29,537 nucleotides of DNA from JBCBSS01 sp039819065. GTDB taxonomy: Bacteria; Bacteroidota; Bacteroidia; Cytophagales; Cyclobacteriaceae. The stretch's first letter is position 1. Each line of letters starts with the position of its first letter. The DNA is taken from the NCBI GenBank assembly GCA_039819065.1, contig JBCBSS010000098.1, forward strand, positions 1-29,537, given 5' to 3'. The position numbers were made by a program, and so were the translations under genes. Positions 14,457 through 22,638 of this stretch are shown piece after piece. The notes below the pieces were generated by a model. It saw only the letters and a list, made by a program, of their open reading frames with translations. It searched no databases and was not told where the DNA came from.

Positions 14457-14903
14457 ATGAAAATTAAAATAACCACGTTAGTTGATCAACATTTTCTACA
14501 AGTCAAACAAGGATTTAACCAAGATCTCTTTCTTAAGCTGAATCCTCCCTTTCCACCCGTGAAGTTATTGCGGTTTGACGGCTCCAAAGAAGGGGATAAA
14601 GTAGTACTTGAACTCAATTTCATATTCTTCAAACAAACGTGGGAAAGTCTTATCACTGAAGATCATCTTGATGATGAACAATTCTTTTTTGTAGATAAAG
14701 GGATTAAATTGCCTTTTTTCTTAGGTGCATGGGAGCATAGGCACATATTAAAGAACGTGAATGGAAAAACGGCCATTGTCGATGATATTTCATTCAAGAC
14801 ACCATCCATTCTATTTGATTATTTGATGTACCCGGCTCTATTCTTTCAATTCTTGTATAGAAAACCTGTTTATAAAAAGTTCTTCCGCAAAAAGGCTACT
14901 TAA
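14457..14903 (+). CDS. SRPBCC (START/Bet v1-like) domain protein
   Basis: A 148-residue protein with the pattern of a helix-grip ligand-binding fold: an N-terminal strand MKIKITTLVDQHFLQVKQGF, LFLKLNPPFPPVKLLRFDG, alternating strands (KVVLELNFIFFKQTWESLI), the turn GAWEHRHILKNVNGKTAIVDDISFKTP, and a final aromatic helix LMYPALFFQFLYRKPVYKKFF. No catalytic residues are obvious. Proteins of this sort bind hydrophobic small molecules or lipids. Its ATG overlaps the TGA of a 12-codon frame at 14422-14460, which may couple or dampen its translation. It is convergent with the Fur-family gene, with 3 bp between the stops. Confidence 0.75.
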   Translation: MKIKITTLVDQHFLQVKQGFNQDLFLKLNPPFPPVKLLRFDGSKEGDKVVLELNFIFFKQTWESLITEDHLDDEQFFFVDKGIKLPFFLGAWEHRHILKNVNGKTAIVDDISFKTPSILFDYLMYPALFFQFLYRKPVYKKFFRKKAT

Positions 14904-14906
14904 CAG

Positions 14907-15368
14907 TCAAGATTTATTTTCACAATTAGTGATGGTACAATCACCGTAGAAAACCAGTGAATGGCTTTTGATCATCGACCCTAGCTCTTCCCCTATCAGA
15001 GCTTTGATGTTGTCAATGTTAGGGGCAGAAAATTCTTTGATCTTCCGACAGGTATTGCAGACCAAATGATCGTGATCCTTGTACGTGAGTGCCTGCTCAT
15101 AAAGTGCACTTTTATCCTGAAACTGATGCTTAACCGCCAACCCGCATTCCACTAATAAATCCAACGTATTGTATATCGTAGCTCTACTTATCGAGTAATT
15201 TTTGTTCTTCATGATCAAGTAAAGGCTGTCAACATCGGTATGTTCATCTAACAGAAACAACTCGTCAATTACCATATAACGCTCAGGAGTTCGGCGATAG
15301 TTGTTGGCAGATAAATAGCTTTCAAATATTTGTTTGGCCTGATCAGCTAGTTGTTTTTTCCGAGGCAT
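14907..15368 (-). CDS. Fur/PerR-family metalloregulator
   Basis: A 153-residue regulator of the Fur superfamily. The DNA-binding half has NNYRRTPERYMVIDELF and the recognition helix ISRATIYNTLDLLVECGLA. The dimer half has the metal-site block KDHDHLVCNTCRKI (His99, His101, Cys104, Cys107) and a second cysteine pair Cys144 and Cys149 near the end, which together would hold the structural zinc. The pairing with oxyR on the other side of a 197 bp intergenic region suggests a peroxide-sensing PerR role rather than iron control, but the sequence alone does not settle Fur against PerR or Zur. The start MPRKKQLADQ gives the common length. Confidence 0.88.
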   Translation of the reverse strand: MPRKKQLADQAKQIFESYLSANNYRRTPERYMVIDELFLLDEHTDVDSLYLIMKNKNYSISRATIYNTLDLLVECGLAVKHQFQDKSALYEQALTYKDHDHLVCNTCRKIKEFSAPNIDNIKALIGEELGSMIKSHSLVFYGDCTITNCENKS

Positions 15369-15436
15369 GCTGCTAGTCTAAAAGAATGAGTTAAAGTAGG
15401 GTTATGTGAAGGAAACAGATGTAATCAATCTGACTA

Positions 15437-15510
15437 TAAATTGACGGAAATAACATTTATAATCAATTTAAATAAGCATAGTGTTTTTATCATTGTGTTC
15501 TAATAAAAAC
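15437..15510. promoter_or_regulatory. Inverted repeats between fur/perR-like gene and oxyR
   Basis: TAAATTGA (15437-15444) is inverted as TCAATTTA (15463-15470), and GTTTTTAT (15483-15490) as ATAAAAAC (15503-15510). TAATCAAT is directly repeated at 15422-15429 and 15460-15467. These AT-rich symmetric sites fit operators for one or both of the divergent regulators. No exact OxyR or PerR consensus is matched. Confidence 0.35.
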
Positions 15511-15565
15511 AAGTGCTTATTTACCTATCGATATAATGCCAATCTAGCTTTTCAAGCTCAAACAA

Positions 15566-16495
15566 ATGACACTTACACAGTTAGAATATATCATCGCGGT
15601 AGACACTCACCGCCATTTTGCCAAGGCAGCTGAAAAATGCTTTGTTACACAGCCTACTTTGAGCATGCAAATCCAGAAGCTGGAAGATTATCTTGGCGTG
15701 ACCATATTCGATCGTCGAAAGCAGCCGGTGACTCCTACCGAGATCGGCAAAAGGATCATTGAGCAGGCAAAAGTAGTCATCAACGAATCTAAGAGAATCA
15801 GTGAGATCATTTCTGATGAAAAGAATGTAATCGTGGGCGAGCTTAAAGTCGGGATCATTCCTACCATTGCACCATACCTACTTCCTCTTTTCATTTCCCG
15901 ATTCATTGAAAAATATCCCGGTATCAAACTTCAGGTGGAAGAATTAATAACTGAACAAATTGCTGAGAAGCTTAGAAACGAAACGTTAGACGTAGGAATT
16001 CTGGTAACACCCTATGAAGATGATTTACTAGTGGACAAACCCATTTTCTTTGAGGAGTTTTTTGCCTATGTTTCGCATCGACATGAGTTCTACAATAAGC
16101 AGGTGATCCAAGCCGATGAAATAGATCCTGAAGAAGTGTGGCTGCTGACTGAAGGGCATTGTTTCCGTGAACAAGTTTTGAACGTTTGTCATAGTAGAAC
16201 CTCCGCCGATAACCTCAAATTCCACTATGAGAGTGGCTCCCTGGAAGCGCTCAGGCGCATGGTAGATAAACATGGTGGGATTACTTTTCTACCTGAGTTG
16301 GCCACTTTGGATTTTGACAAATTCCAACAGTCCAAGATCAAGCGATTTAAAGACCCTAAGCCTATACGAGAGGTCAGTATTGTAATCAATAAGACCTACC
16401 TGAAAAAGAAATTGGTAGACACATTCTATCAGGAAGTCAAGGACTCTATACCTGGCTATCTCCAAAGTGAAAAAGAAGGAGAGGTTGTCAAGTGA
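15566..16495 (+). CDS. oxyR: Peroxide-responsive LysR regulator OxyR
   Basis: A 309-residue LysR-type regulator. The N-terminal winged helix is MTLTQLEYIIAVDTHRHFAKAAEKCFVTQPTLSMQIQKLE. The effector domain contains Cys199 and Cys208 in LLTEGHCFREQVLNVCHSR, in the same places and even the same numbers as the redox-sensing pair of E. coli OxyR, with the GHCxRxQ block intact. A disulfide between them would switch on peroxide-defence genes. Full length, no sign of damage. The gene is divergent from a Fur/PerR-like gene, so two peroxide-type regulators share one control region. Its targets, such as catalase or Dps, are not in the window. Confidence 0.94.
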   Translation: MTLTQLEYIIAVDTHRHFAKAAEKCFVTQPTLSMQIQKLEDYLGVTIFDRRKQPVTPTEIGKRIIEQAKVVINESKRISEIISDEKNVIVGELKVGIIPTIAPYLLPLFISRFIEKYPGIKLQVEELITEQIAEKLRNETLDVGILVTPYEDDLLVDKPIFFEEFFAYVSHRHEFYNKQVIQADEIDPEEVWLLTEGHCFREQVLNVCHSRTSADNLKFHYESGSLEALRRMVDKHGGITFLPELATLDFDKFQQSKIKRFKDPKPIREVSIVINKTYLKKKLVDTFYQEVKDSIPGYLQSEKEGEVVK

Positions 16496-16591
16496 AAGTG
16501 ATTTGACAGGTTTTTAATGGCTTGTGTACCAATAGAATGAAATATTAAATATTTTCGAGTATTATTTAGCATGTGTGAATAGATAGCGATT

Positions 16592-17740
16592 ATGAATAAG
16601 AATACGAAAGCAACCCAATGCGTACACAGTGGCTCGATCAAAGATGAAGCCACTAAAGGAATGGTTACTCCAATATATCCTTCTACGGCCTATGATTACG
16701 TGGATACGGAAATACAGGCTTATCCCAGGTATTTCAATACGCCCAATCAAAAGGTAGTGGTCGAAAAGCTTTGTGCCTTGGAGAATGGTGAAGACGGGAT
16801 TATTTTCAGCTCAGGTATGGCCGCCATTACCACGGTGTTGTTTTCACTACTCAAAAAAGATGACCATGCCGTATTTCAAAATGACCTATACGGTGGTACT
16901 GTTCACGCAGTCAACCACGAAATGGTGAAATTCGGGATCGATTTCTCATTCACTGATGGTAATTCGATTGATGCTTTTGAAGAGGCTCTAAAGCCGAATA
17001 CAAAGCTCATCTACATTGAAACTCCTTCAAACCCACTAATGAATATCACTGACGTTAAGGCTGTGGCTGACTTGGCCAAGTCCAAAGGTATCGTCACCGT
17101 GATAGACAACACCTTTGCCTCTCCTATCAATCAAAACCCAATTGATCTGGGTATTGATGTGGTAGTACATAGTGGCACCAAGTACTTAGGTGGACATAGT
17201 GACATTTGCTGTGGCGCCATGATCACTTCTAAAGAAATTTGTCAAAAGGTATGGGGTGGAGCCATACACTTTGGGGGAAGTCTAAGCCCTGAAACATGCT
17301 ACTTGTTAGAAAGAAGCCTAAAAACACTTTCACTAAGGGTTCGTCAACAAAACGAAAATGCTTTGGCCATTGCTCAATTCCTGGAAGATCATCCCAATGT
17401 GGATAGGGTTTATTACCCTGGGTTAGCAAGCCACCCTGACCATGAACTGGCCAAGGAGCAAATGAATGGATTCACTGGCATGTTTTCTTTCGAGCCTAAG
17501 GGTAATGCAGATGATCTGGTCAAGAATTTGAAATTGGTCAGTTCAGCGATGAGCTTAGGTGGTGTAGAGACGACGATATGCTCACCTACCCAAACATCGC
17601 ATTCTAAAATGACTACAGAAGAAAGAGCAAAAGCGGGCATAAAAGACCAATTGCTTAGGGTCTCTGTCGGTATTGAGGAGGCGCAAGATCTCATTGCTGA
17701 TTTCGAGGCCGCGCTGAGCAAGATTCCAGTATATGCTTAA
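16592..17740 (+). CDS. Trans-sulfuration PLP enzyme (cystathionine gamma-synthase/lyase family)
   Basis: A 382-residue PLP-dependent enzyme of Cys/Met metabolism. The PLP lysine is Lys197 in VVHSGTKYLGGHSD; other family blocks are PIYPSTAYDY, RYFNTPN (in place of the usual RxxNPT), FSSGMAAITTVL, LYGGT, IYIETPSNPLM and VIDNTFASP (Asp172), with the C-terminal LRVSVGIEEAQDLI. Members act as cystathionine gamma-synthase, cystathionine gamma-lyase or O-acetylhomoserine sulfhydrylase; I cannot pick one from sequence, so no symbol is given. The next gene overlaps it by 8 bp (17733-17740), so they form an operon. It follows oxyR after 96 bp. Confidence 0.92.
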   Translation: MNKNTKATQCVHSGSIKDEATKGMVTPIYPSTAYDYVDTEIQAYPRYFNTPNQKVVVEKLCALENGEDGIIFSSGMAAITTVLFSLLKKDDHAVFQNDLYGGTVHAVNHEMVKFGIDFSFTDGNSIDAFEEALKPNTKLIYIETPSNPLMNITDVKAVADLAKSKGIVTVIDNTFASPINQNPIDLGIDVVVHSGTKYLGGHSDICCGAMITSKEICQKVWGGAIHFGGSLSPETCYLLERSLKTLSLRVRQQNENALAIAQFLEDHPNVDRVYYPGLASHPDHELAKEQMNGFTGMFSFEPKGNADDLVKNLKLVSSAMSLGGVETTICSPTQTSHSKMTTEERAKAGIKDQLLRVSVGIEEAQDLIADFEAALSKIPVYA

Positions 17741-18626
17741 TCAAGTACCTCCCGATGTAAAAGAAGGCGTTTCTTCTATTTTGGGTCGGGAGGTATCTAA
17801 AAATACTGATCTAAACAACTTTCAATTCTCATCTGGTGGTTGCATCAATAATGGTGGAATCATCGAAACTTCATCAGGACAATTCTTCATAAAATGGAAT
17901 GACGCCCGGAAGTTCCCGGGCATGTTTGAAGCAGAGGCCAAGGGTTTAGCGCTCTTAATTGCTTCAAACAACATTCGTATTCCTGAAGTAATCGGATATG
18001 CGGAACAAGATGGTTTTTCTTTTCTGGTATTAGAATGTATCAACAGTGGTTATCCCAGCCCTGACTACTGGCCTAACTTCGGGAGGGCTCTTGCCAACCT
18101 TCACCGCAATACTTCTCCTCAATTTGGCTTAGATTATGATAATTACATCGGGTCTTTACACCAGTCCAATAGATTCAAATCCAAGTGGTTGGATTTCTTT
18201 ATCTCAGAACGGTTAGAGAAGCAATTGAAATTAGCAATCGACAATGCTAAAATGCCCAAAGAAGCCGTTCATAGTTTCAATATACTATTCAATCTATTGC
18301 CTGAATTACTCAACTTACAAGAACCGGCATCCCTACTTCATGGAGATTTATGGAGTGGCAATCAAATCGCGGATGATTTAGGACAAGCTTGTTTGATTGA
18401 TCCAGCTGTATATTATGGGAACCGTGAAATCGAACTGGCTTTTACCCAATTATTTGGCGGTTTTGATTCATCCTTTTACAGTGCGTACGATGAGACCTTT
18501 CCAATAGAAAAAGGATTTGATAGGCGGGTTGATCTTTATAATCTTTATCCTTTGCTTGTGCATGTAAACCTATTCGGCGGTGGGTATATAAGTCAGGTGA
18601 TGCACACGTTACGCCGGTATCAATGA
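17733..18626 (+). CDS. Fructosamine kinase family protein
   Basis: A 297-residue protein kinase-like small-molecule kinase. The fold is seen in the N-terminal lobe (FFIKWNDA with the ATP Lys, then FEAEAKGLALL with the matching Glu), the catalytic loop LLHGDLWSGNQ with the base Asp, and the metal-binding IDPAVYYGNREIELAF. This is the fructosamine-3-kinase/ketosamine-3-kinase family, which phosphorylates sugar adducts on proteins and small amines to allow deglycation. It overlaps the trans-sulfuration gene by 8 bp at its start, and its stop overlaps the convergent purM stop region by 7 bp (18620-18626). The link to the sulfur enzyme is positional only. Confidence 0.9.
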   Translation: MLNQVPPDVKEGVSSILGREVSKNTDLNNFQFSSGGCINNGGIIETSSGQFFIKWNDARKFPGMFEAEAKGLALLIASNNIRIPEVIGYAEQDGFSFLVLECINSGYPSPDYWPNFGRALANLHRNTSPQFGLDYDNYIGSLHQSNRFKSKWLDFFISERLEKQLKLAIDNAKMPKEAVHSFNILFNLLPELLNLQEPASLLHGDLWSGNQIADDLGQACLIDPAVYYGNREIELAFTQLFGGFDSSFYSAYDETFPIEKGFDRRVDLYNLYPLLVHVNLFGGGYISQVMHTLRRYQ

Positions 18627-19786
18627 TACACGAATTCTCCGTGTACGCTCTTCACAGTTACCTGCTTACTAGGAGCTGATTCGACCCTTCCTATTATTTG
18701 AGCATCCACTCCGAAGCTCTTCGCAATGGCGATTATCTCTTCTGCATATTGGGCTTCCAGATACACTTCCATTCTATGTCCCATATTGAAGACCTTATAC
18801 ATCTCGTTCCAATCAGTTCCGCTTTCCTGCTGAATGATTTGGAAGAGTGGAGGTGTAGGGAACAAGTTATCTTTGATCACGTGTAGGCCCTCGATAAAAT
18901 GTAGCACTTTGGTCTGTGCGCCCCCACTACAATGTACAAGTCCGTGAATCTGATTTCGATATTGCTTGAATATTTCTGCCATGATCGGGGCGTAAGTACG
19001 GGTTGGTGAAAGTACTAGTTTGCCTACATTGACAGGCACATCATTGACTTCATCGGTAAGTTTGTATTGACCGGTGTAAACCAATGACTCAGGTACTTGA
19101 GGGTCAAATGATTCGGGATATTTCCGGGCGTACTCTTTATGAAAAACATCATGGCGTGCGGATGTTAATCCATTGCTACCCATACCGCCGTTATATTCAC
19201 CTTCGTACTTGGCCTGACCAAATGATGCAAAACCGACTACTATATCTCCGGCTTGGATATTATCATTTGAGATGACCTCCGTACGTTTCATGCGTGCGAC
19301 TACGGTACTGTCAACAACAACTGTCCTGACCAAATCTCCGAGATCAGCTGTTTCTCCTCCGGTGCTGATGACATCAATGCCATTATCCCGTAGCATCTGT
19401 AAGACTTCTTCTGTACCATTTATGAGCGCGGCTATTACTTCGCCCGGTACCAGGCTTTTATTACGACCGATAGTAGAAGAGAGTAGAATATTATTGGTAG
19501 CACCCACACAGATGAGGTCGTCAATATTCATGATGATAGCATCCTGAGCGATGCCTTTCCATACGGATAAATCCCCCGTTTCTTTCCAGTAGAGATAAGC
19601 AAGTGAGCTTTTTGTACCGGCACCGTCAGCATGCATGATGGTACAATAATCTGGATCTGCTCCTAGCTTGTCTTCTACGATTTTACAGAATGCATTGGGG
19701 AAAAGACCTTTATCAATTTTACTGATGGCCTTGTGGACATCTTCTTTGGAAGCGGAAACTCCTCTTTGATCGTACCGATTGCTCAT
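18620..19786 (-). CDS. purM: Phosphoribosylformylglycinamidine cyclo-ligase (AIR synthase)
   Basis: A 388-residue enzyme of purine synthesis, which closes FGAM to AIR with ATP. It has the PurM-fold blocks YDQRGVSASKEDVHKAISKI, IMHADGAGTKSSLAY, KGIAQDAIIMNIDDLICVGA, ISTGGETADLGDLVRTVVVDSTVV and the glycine-rich YNGGMGSNGLTSARHDVF. The length and these variants are those of the Bacteroidota PurM form, longer than the E. coli protein. It lies downstream of the OmpA lipoprotein gene but a strong terminator at 19816-19839 separates them, so it has its own promoter within the short 74 bp gap or depends on read-through. It ends convergent to the fructosamine kinase gene with a 7 bp overlap. Confidence 0.93.
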   Translation of the reverse strand: MSNRYDQRGVSASKEDVHKAISKIDKGLFPNAFCKIVEDKLGADPDYCTIMHADGAGTKSSLAYLYWKETGDLSVWKGIAQDAIIMNIDDLICVGATNNILLSSTIGRNKSLVPGEVIAALINGTEEVLQMLRDNGIDVISTGGETADLGDLVRTVVVDSTVVARMKRTEVISNDNIQAGDIVVGFASFGQAKYEGEYNGGMGSNGLTSARHDVFHKEYARKYPESFDPQVPESLVYTGQYKLTDEVNDVPVNVGKLVLSPTRTYAPIMAEIFKQYRNQIHGLVHCSGGAQTKVLHFIEGLHVIKDNLFPTPPLFQIIQQESGTDWNEMYKVFNMGHRMEVYLEAQYAEEIIAIAKSFGVDAQIIGRVESAPSKQVTVKSVHGEFVYH

Positions 19787-19815
19787 AAGGGCTATTTTAG
19801 TAAGGCAAAAATAAA

Positions 19816-19839
19816 AAAAGCCCCCGGATGGAGGCTTTT
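19816..19839 (-). terminator. Terminator of the PorE-like gene
   Basis: AAAAGCC (19816-19822) pairs with GGCTTTT (19833-19839), with two further G-C pairs inside. On the minus strand the stem runs into a T-rich tract of about 14 bases. It lies 21 bp after the lipoprotein stop. Confidence 0.85.
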
Positions 19840-19860
19840 ATCATTTGATTATTTCTACTC

Positions 19861-21930
19861 TTAAGGTTCTCTACCTCCCGAGGATTCATCATCGTCATCA
19901 AAAAACCGATCTTCATCAAACCCTCCCGGATTAGCTTTCTCAACCTCTTGGATTTTTAATACTTGAAACTCAGTTCTCCTGTTCTTCTGACGGCCTTCAG
20001 GGTTGTCAGTACCATCAGGATTAGTATTTCTAGCAATAGGCCGATTTTCACCATAACCCTTGGCTGTTAACCTTTTTTTATCAATTCCTTGTTCGATTAA
20101 ATACTTAACTGTAGCATCTGCCCTTCGCTGAGAAAGGAGTTCATTGTATCTGTCATTACCCACACTATCTGTGTGTGAACTCATTTCGATTTGAGCAATT
20201 TGAGGATTGTCTTTCAGAAGCGTCACAAGCCTGTCAAGCTCATCTGCAGCGTCTTCACGTATTACCGAGCTATCAAAATCAAAGTAAATATTCTCCAATA
20301 CAAAGGTTACTCCCTCATCATATTTATCTATAACTAGAACTGTATCTAAGTATACATCGGTTTCGAGCTTGGTCAATTCCTCCTGAGGAACTGACTTACC
20401 AACTGTGGTATATGGCATCCGAGTTGTCAAATAACGAACTTTGGTGCTTTTCTTCTCACCAACGACAGTGTAATGCTCGTGCTCATAAACTCGGAAAAGG
20501 AATTTGCCATCGTTTCCTGTTCTCAACTCGGATGAATCTCCCTTATAATCTAATAATTTCACGTCTACGCTTGGCAGTACTTTCAATTCTCCTTCCTCAT
20601 CATGAGTCATGGTTATGCCTCTGAGGTAGTAGTTAACAATGCGCAAGTTCGGATCTTCGTTGACAAAGGTGTAAATATCATCATCACCTTTACCACCCTC
20701 TCGGTTGGAGGAAAAGAATCCTCTGTCTGGCTTGTAGAGGAACATACCAAAGTCGTCTGATTCAGAGTTAACTGGTTTGCCAAGATTTTCAATTATGGTT
20801 TGCCCGTTCCTTCGCTGTGCTACATAAATATCCAACCCTCCAAATCCAGGATGCCCGTCAGACGAGAAGTACAAATGGCCATCATCTGAAATATGTGGGA
20901 ACATTTCGTTACCATAGGTATTTATTTCTGATCCTAACCTTTTCGCTTTGCCAAACCTTCCTCTCGAGTCCATACGAGCAGAGAATATATCTGTATCCAA
21001 AGCACGGCCTTTTCTTTTTCTAGGCCTGTTGGAGGCAAAATATAGTGTACGTCCATCTCGGCTGAAGGCAGGGGTTGAATTCCAATAGCCTGGTGCATTC
21101 ACATTTCTGCTCAGTATTCTAGGGGTAGTCCAACGCTGGTTGCGGAACCTACTTATATACAGGTTTACATCCCTGTCAGTTAGGTCATTGCTTTTGCTCT
21201 TAGCTGTATTTCCTCGGGCAAAAATGACTGTCTTTCCATTAGGAGAGAAAGTAATAGTGCCTTCGTTGATGTCGTTCGTATTGAATATTTCTCCAAGCCC
21301 TTGTACGGTAGCCATATCTACACGAGCGCCACGTGTATTGACTTTGAAAAGATTGGTATACGGCGTTCCTGTTGCTTTGTAGATTTTGTCGTTTTCTCGA
21401 GCAGAAGTAAAAAACAGTTGGCCGTCATTGTAAACAGGGGAATACTCAGCACCTGCTGTATTAATCGCATCTAGGTTCTTGACCTTGTAATAGCTTTCCT
21501 TTTCAAGCATTGATTCTATTCTACCGAGATTCTGAATCTGCTCTTCTGCTTTTTTCACATAATCTTCATCCTCTGCTTTTTCTACATAGTTATCAAGTTG
21601 CTCCCTGGCCTCATTATACTTTCCGTTGGCTTTCATCGCTAATCCATAATAAAGACCCACTGGGATAGTGTCGTTCTTATACTTGCGATCTATGGCCTTC
21701 TTGTAGTAGGGTTCTGCAAACCTAATCCTGTTGGATTGCCGATAGGATTCTGCTACTACGATATTCAAATTAGCATTATCTGGATTTTTGGCCAGCGCTT
21801 CTTTACTGAGGTCAATACTGGTCTGATATTCCCCTCTGACGTAGGATTTCATTATTTTCTTCTCTACACCACAGGAAGTCACCAAAATTGACATGATGAC
21901 TAAAAATGAAGCTTTGGTTAGGGCTCTCAT
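19861..21930 (-). CDS. PorE-like OmpA-family outer-membrane lipoprotein (TPR, PD40, OmpA)
   Basis: A 689-residue lipoprotein. The signal MRALTKASFLVIMSILVTSC ends in a lipobox with Cys20. Then come TPR-like helical repeats (about 25-150), PD40/WD40-like beta-propeller repeats (about 155-420, with phrases such as TITFSPNGKTVIFARG and HISDDGHLYFSSDGHPGFGGLDIY), a carboxypeptidase-regulatory-like beta domain (about 425-520), and a C-terminal OmpA domain (FDFDSSVIREDA ... SSHTDSVGNDRYNELLSQRRA) that binds peptidoglycan. This order is that of PorE, a component that ties the type IX secretion machinery to the cell wall. Related proteins of the same make-up with other roles exist, so I leave the symbol out. 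It stands alone between a candidate promoter and a terminator. Confidence 0.88.
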   Translation of the reverse strand: MRALTKASFLVIMSILVTSCGVEKKIMKSYVRGEYQTSIDLSKEALAKNPDNANLNIVVAESYRQSNRIRFAEPYYKKAIDRKYKNDTIPVGLYYGLAMKANGKYNEAREQLDNYVEKAEDEDYVKKAEEQIQNLGRIESMLEKESYYKVKNLDAINTAGAEYSPVYNDGQLFFTSARENDKIYKATGTPYTNLFKVNTRGARVDMATVQGLGEIFNTNDINEGTITFSPNGKTVIFARGNTAKSKSNDLTDRDVNLYISRFRNQRWTTPRILSRNVNAPGYWNSTPAFSRDGRTLYFASNRPRKRKGRALDTDIFSARMDSRGRFGKAKRLGSEINTYGNEMFPHISDDGHLYFSSDGHPGFGGLDIYVAQRRNGQTIIENLGKPVNSESDDFGMFLYKPDRGFFSSNREGGKGDDDIYTFVNEDPNLRIVNYYLRGITMTHDEEGELKVLPSVDVKLLDYKGDSSELRTGNDGKFLFRVYEHEHYTVVGEKKSTKVRYLTTRMPYTTVGKSVPQEELTKLETDVYLDTVLVIDKYDEGVTFVLENIYFDFDSSVIREDAADELDRLVTLLKDNPQIAQIEMSSHTDSVGNDRYNELLSQRRADATVKYLIEQGIDKKRLTAKGYGENRPIARNTNPDGTDNPEGRQKNRRTEFQVLKIQEVEKANPGGFDEDRFFDDDDESSGGREP

Positions 21931-21951
21931 ATTATTCTACTGTATTTGCAG

Positions 21952-21981
21952 CAAATTAAAATTATGGTTGTTAGAAGCCAA
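21952..21981 (-). promoter_or_regulatory. Candidate Bacteroidota promoter of the PorE-like gene
   Basis: On the minus strand TTG (21981-21979) is followed after 19 bp by TTAATTTG (21959-21952), one base off the -7 consensus TAnnTTTG. The predicted start of transcription lies about 15 bp before the lipoprotein ATG. Confidence 0.4.
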
Positions 21982-22031
21982 CAAATGGCGTAATAATGTA
22001 ACGATACTGGTCTAAGTCATGTTGCTCTCAA

Positions 22032-22514
22032 CTAGAAATATCTACTCAGCCATGTATTCTTGGCCGGCGCAAGCCAGTCTTTATCAAATTCATCAAGATT
22101 AGCCACAAGGTTGTTGAAGGTAAGTGTTTGCTCTCCAATCAACCCTTCCTCTACTTTTTGCTTGATATTACCCAACGACTCCAAATAAACCTCGTTATTC
22201 AACAGAAAGGCCACTTTTGTTCGATCAAAGAAATTTAGTCCAATCTCACTTTCGAGGCCTTGAACGAAGTGAACCATACTATCTATGGAGCAACCGGTGG
22301 CATTTTGATAAGATTCATCTGCCGAAATCACCAAAAATTGATTGTGAAATACGTTCAAAGCACATTTTAGAGACTTGCCGTGTGCGGCCCATTGTTCCAT
22401 GAATTGGCTCATTTTATCCACTATCACACTTTCTTCGGCTTCGGTCAGTTTTCTGTCAGCTTGGTACACCCAAACCCTGGAATTACCGGACATTTCTTCA
22501 AATGGAACTAACAT
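22032..22514 (-). CDS. Conserved Bacteroidota protein of unknown function
   Basis: A 160-residue soluble protein with no signal peptide or membrane helix. It begins MLVPFEEMSGNSRVWVYQADRKLTEAEE and has blocks FMEQWAAHGKSLKC, FLVISADESYQNATGCSIDSMVHFVQGLE and FFDRTKVAFLLNNEVY. Such proteins are common in Bacteroidota and are often named ABC transporter ATPase in databases, but no Walker A, signature or Walker B motif is present, so that name is not justified. The conserved DES and GCSID residues suggest a small folded domain with a functional site. It is divergent from the two-component regulator gene, with 124 bp between the two starts. Confidence 0.8.
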   Translation of the reverse strand: MLVPFEEMSGNSRVWVYQADRKLTEAEESVIVDKMSQFMEQWAAHGKSLKCALNVFHNQFLVISADESYQNATGCSIDSMVHFVQGLESEIGLNFFDRTKVAFLLNNEVYLESLGNIKQKVEEGLIGEQTLTFNNLVANLDEFDKDWLAPAKNTWLSRYF

Positions 22515-22598
22515 GACTTTAATTTTTTACACAAACCTATTTTTTAATTGTTATGTTCATAACGCGATCGGTACAGCCAAAGATACGATATTATAGCT

Positions 22599-22632
22599 GT
22601 GATACTTTTGTGATACTTAAAATATACTTTTG
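22599..22632 (+). promoter_or_regulatory. Promoter/operator of the response regulator gene (box copy 1)
   Basis: GTGATACTT occurs twice at 11 bp spacing (22599 and 22610), followed by a perfect -7 box TACTTTTG (22625-22632). The whole 34 bp matches 24876-24909 at 30 positions. Tandem half-sites at 11 bp are usual for OmpR/PhoB-type regulators, so autoregulation is likely. The -7 box ends 6 bp before the ATG at 22639. Confidence 0.7.
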
Positions 22633-22638
22633 ACCCCG

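Noticed and set aside
22030..22514. ABC transporter ATPase
   Set aside because: No Walker A, LSGGQ or Walker B motif is present; this is a database habit rather than a property of the sequence.
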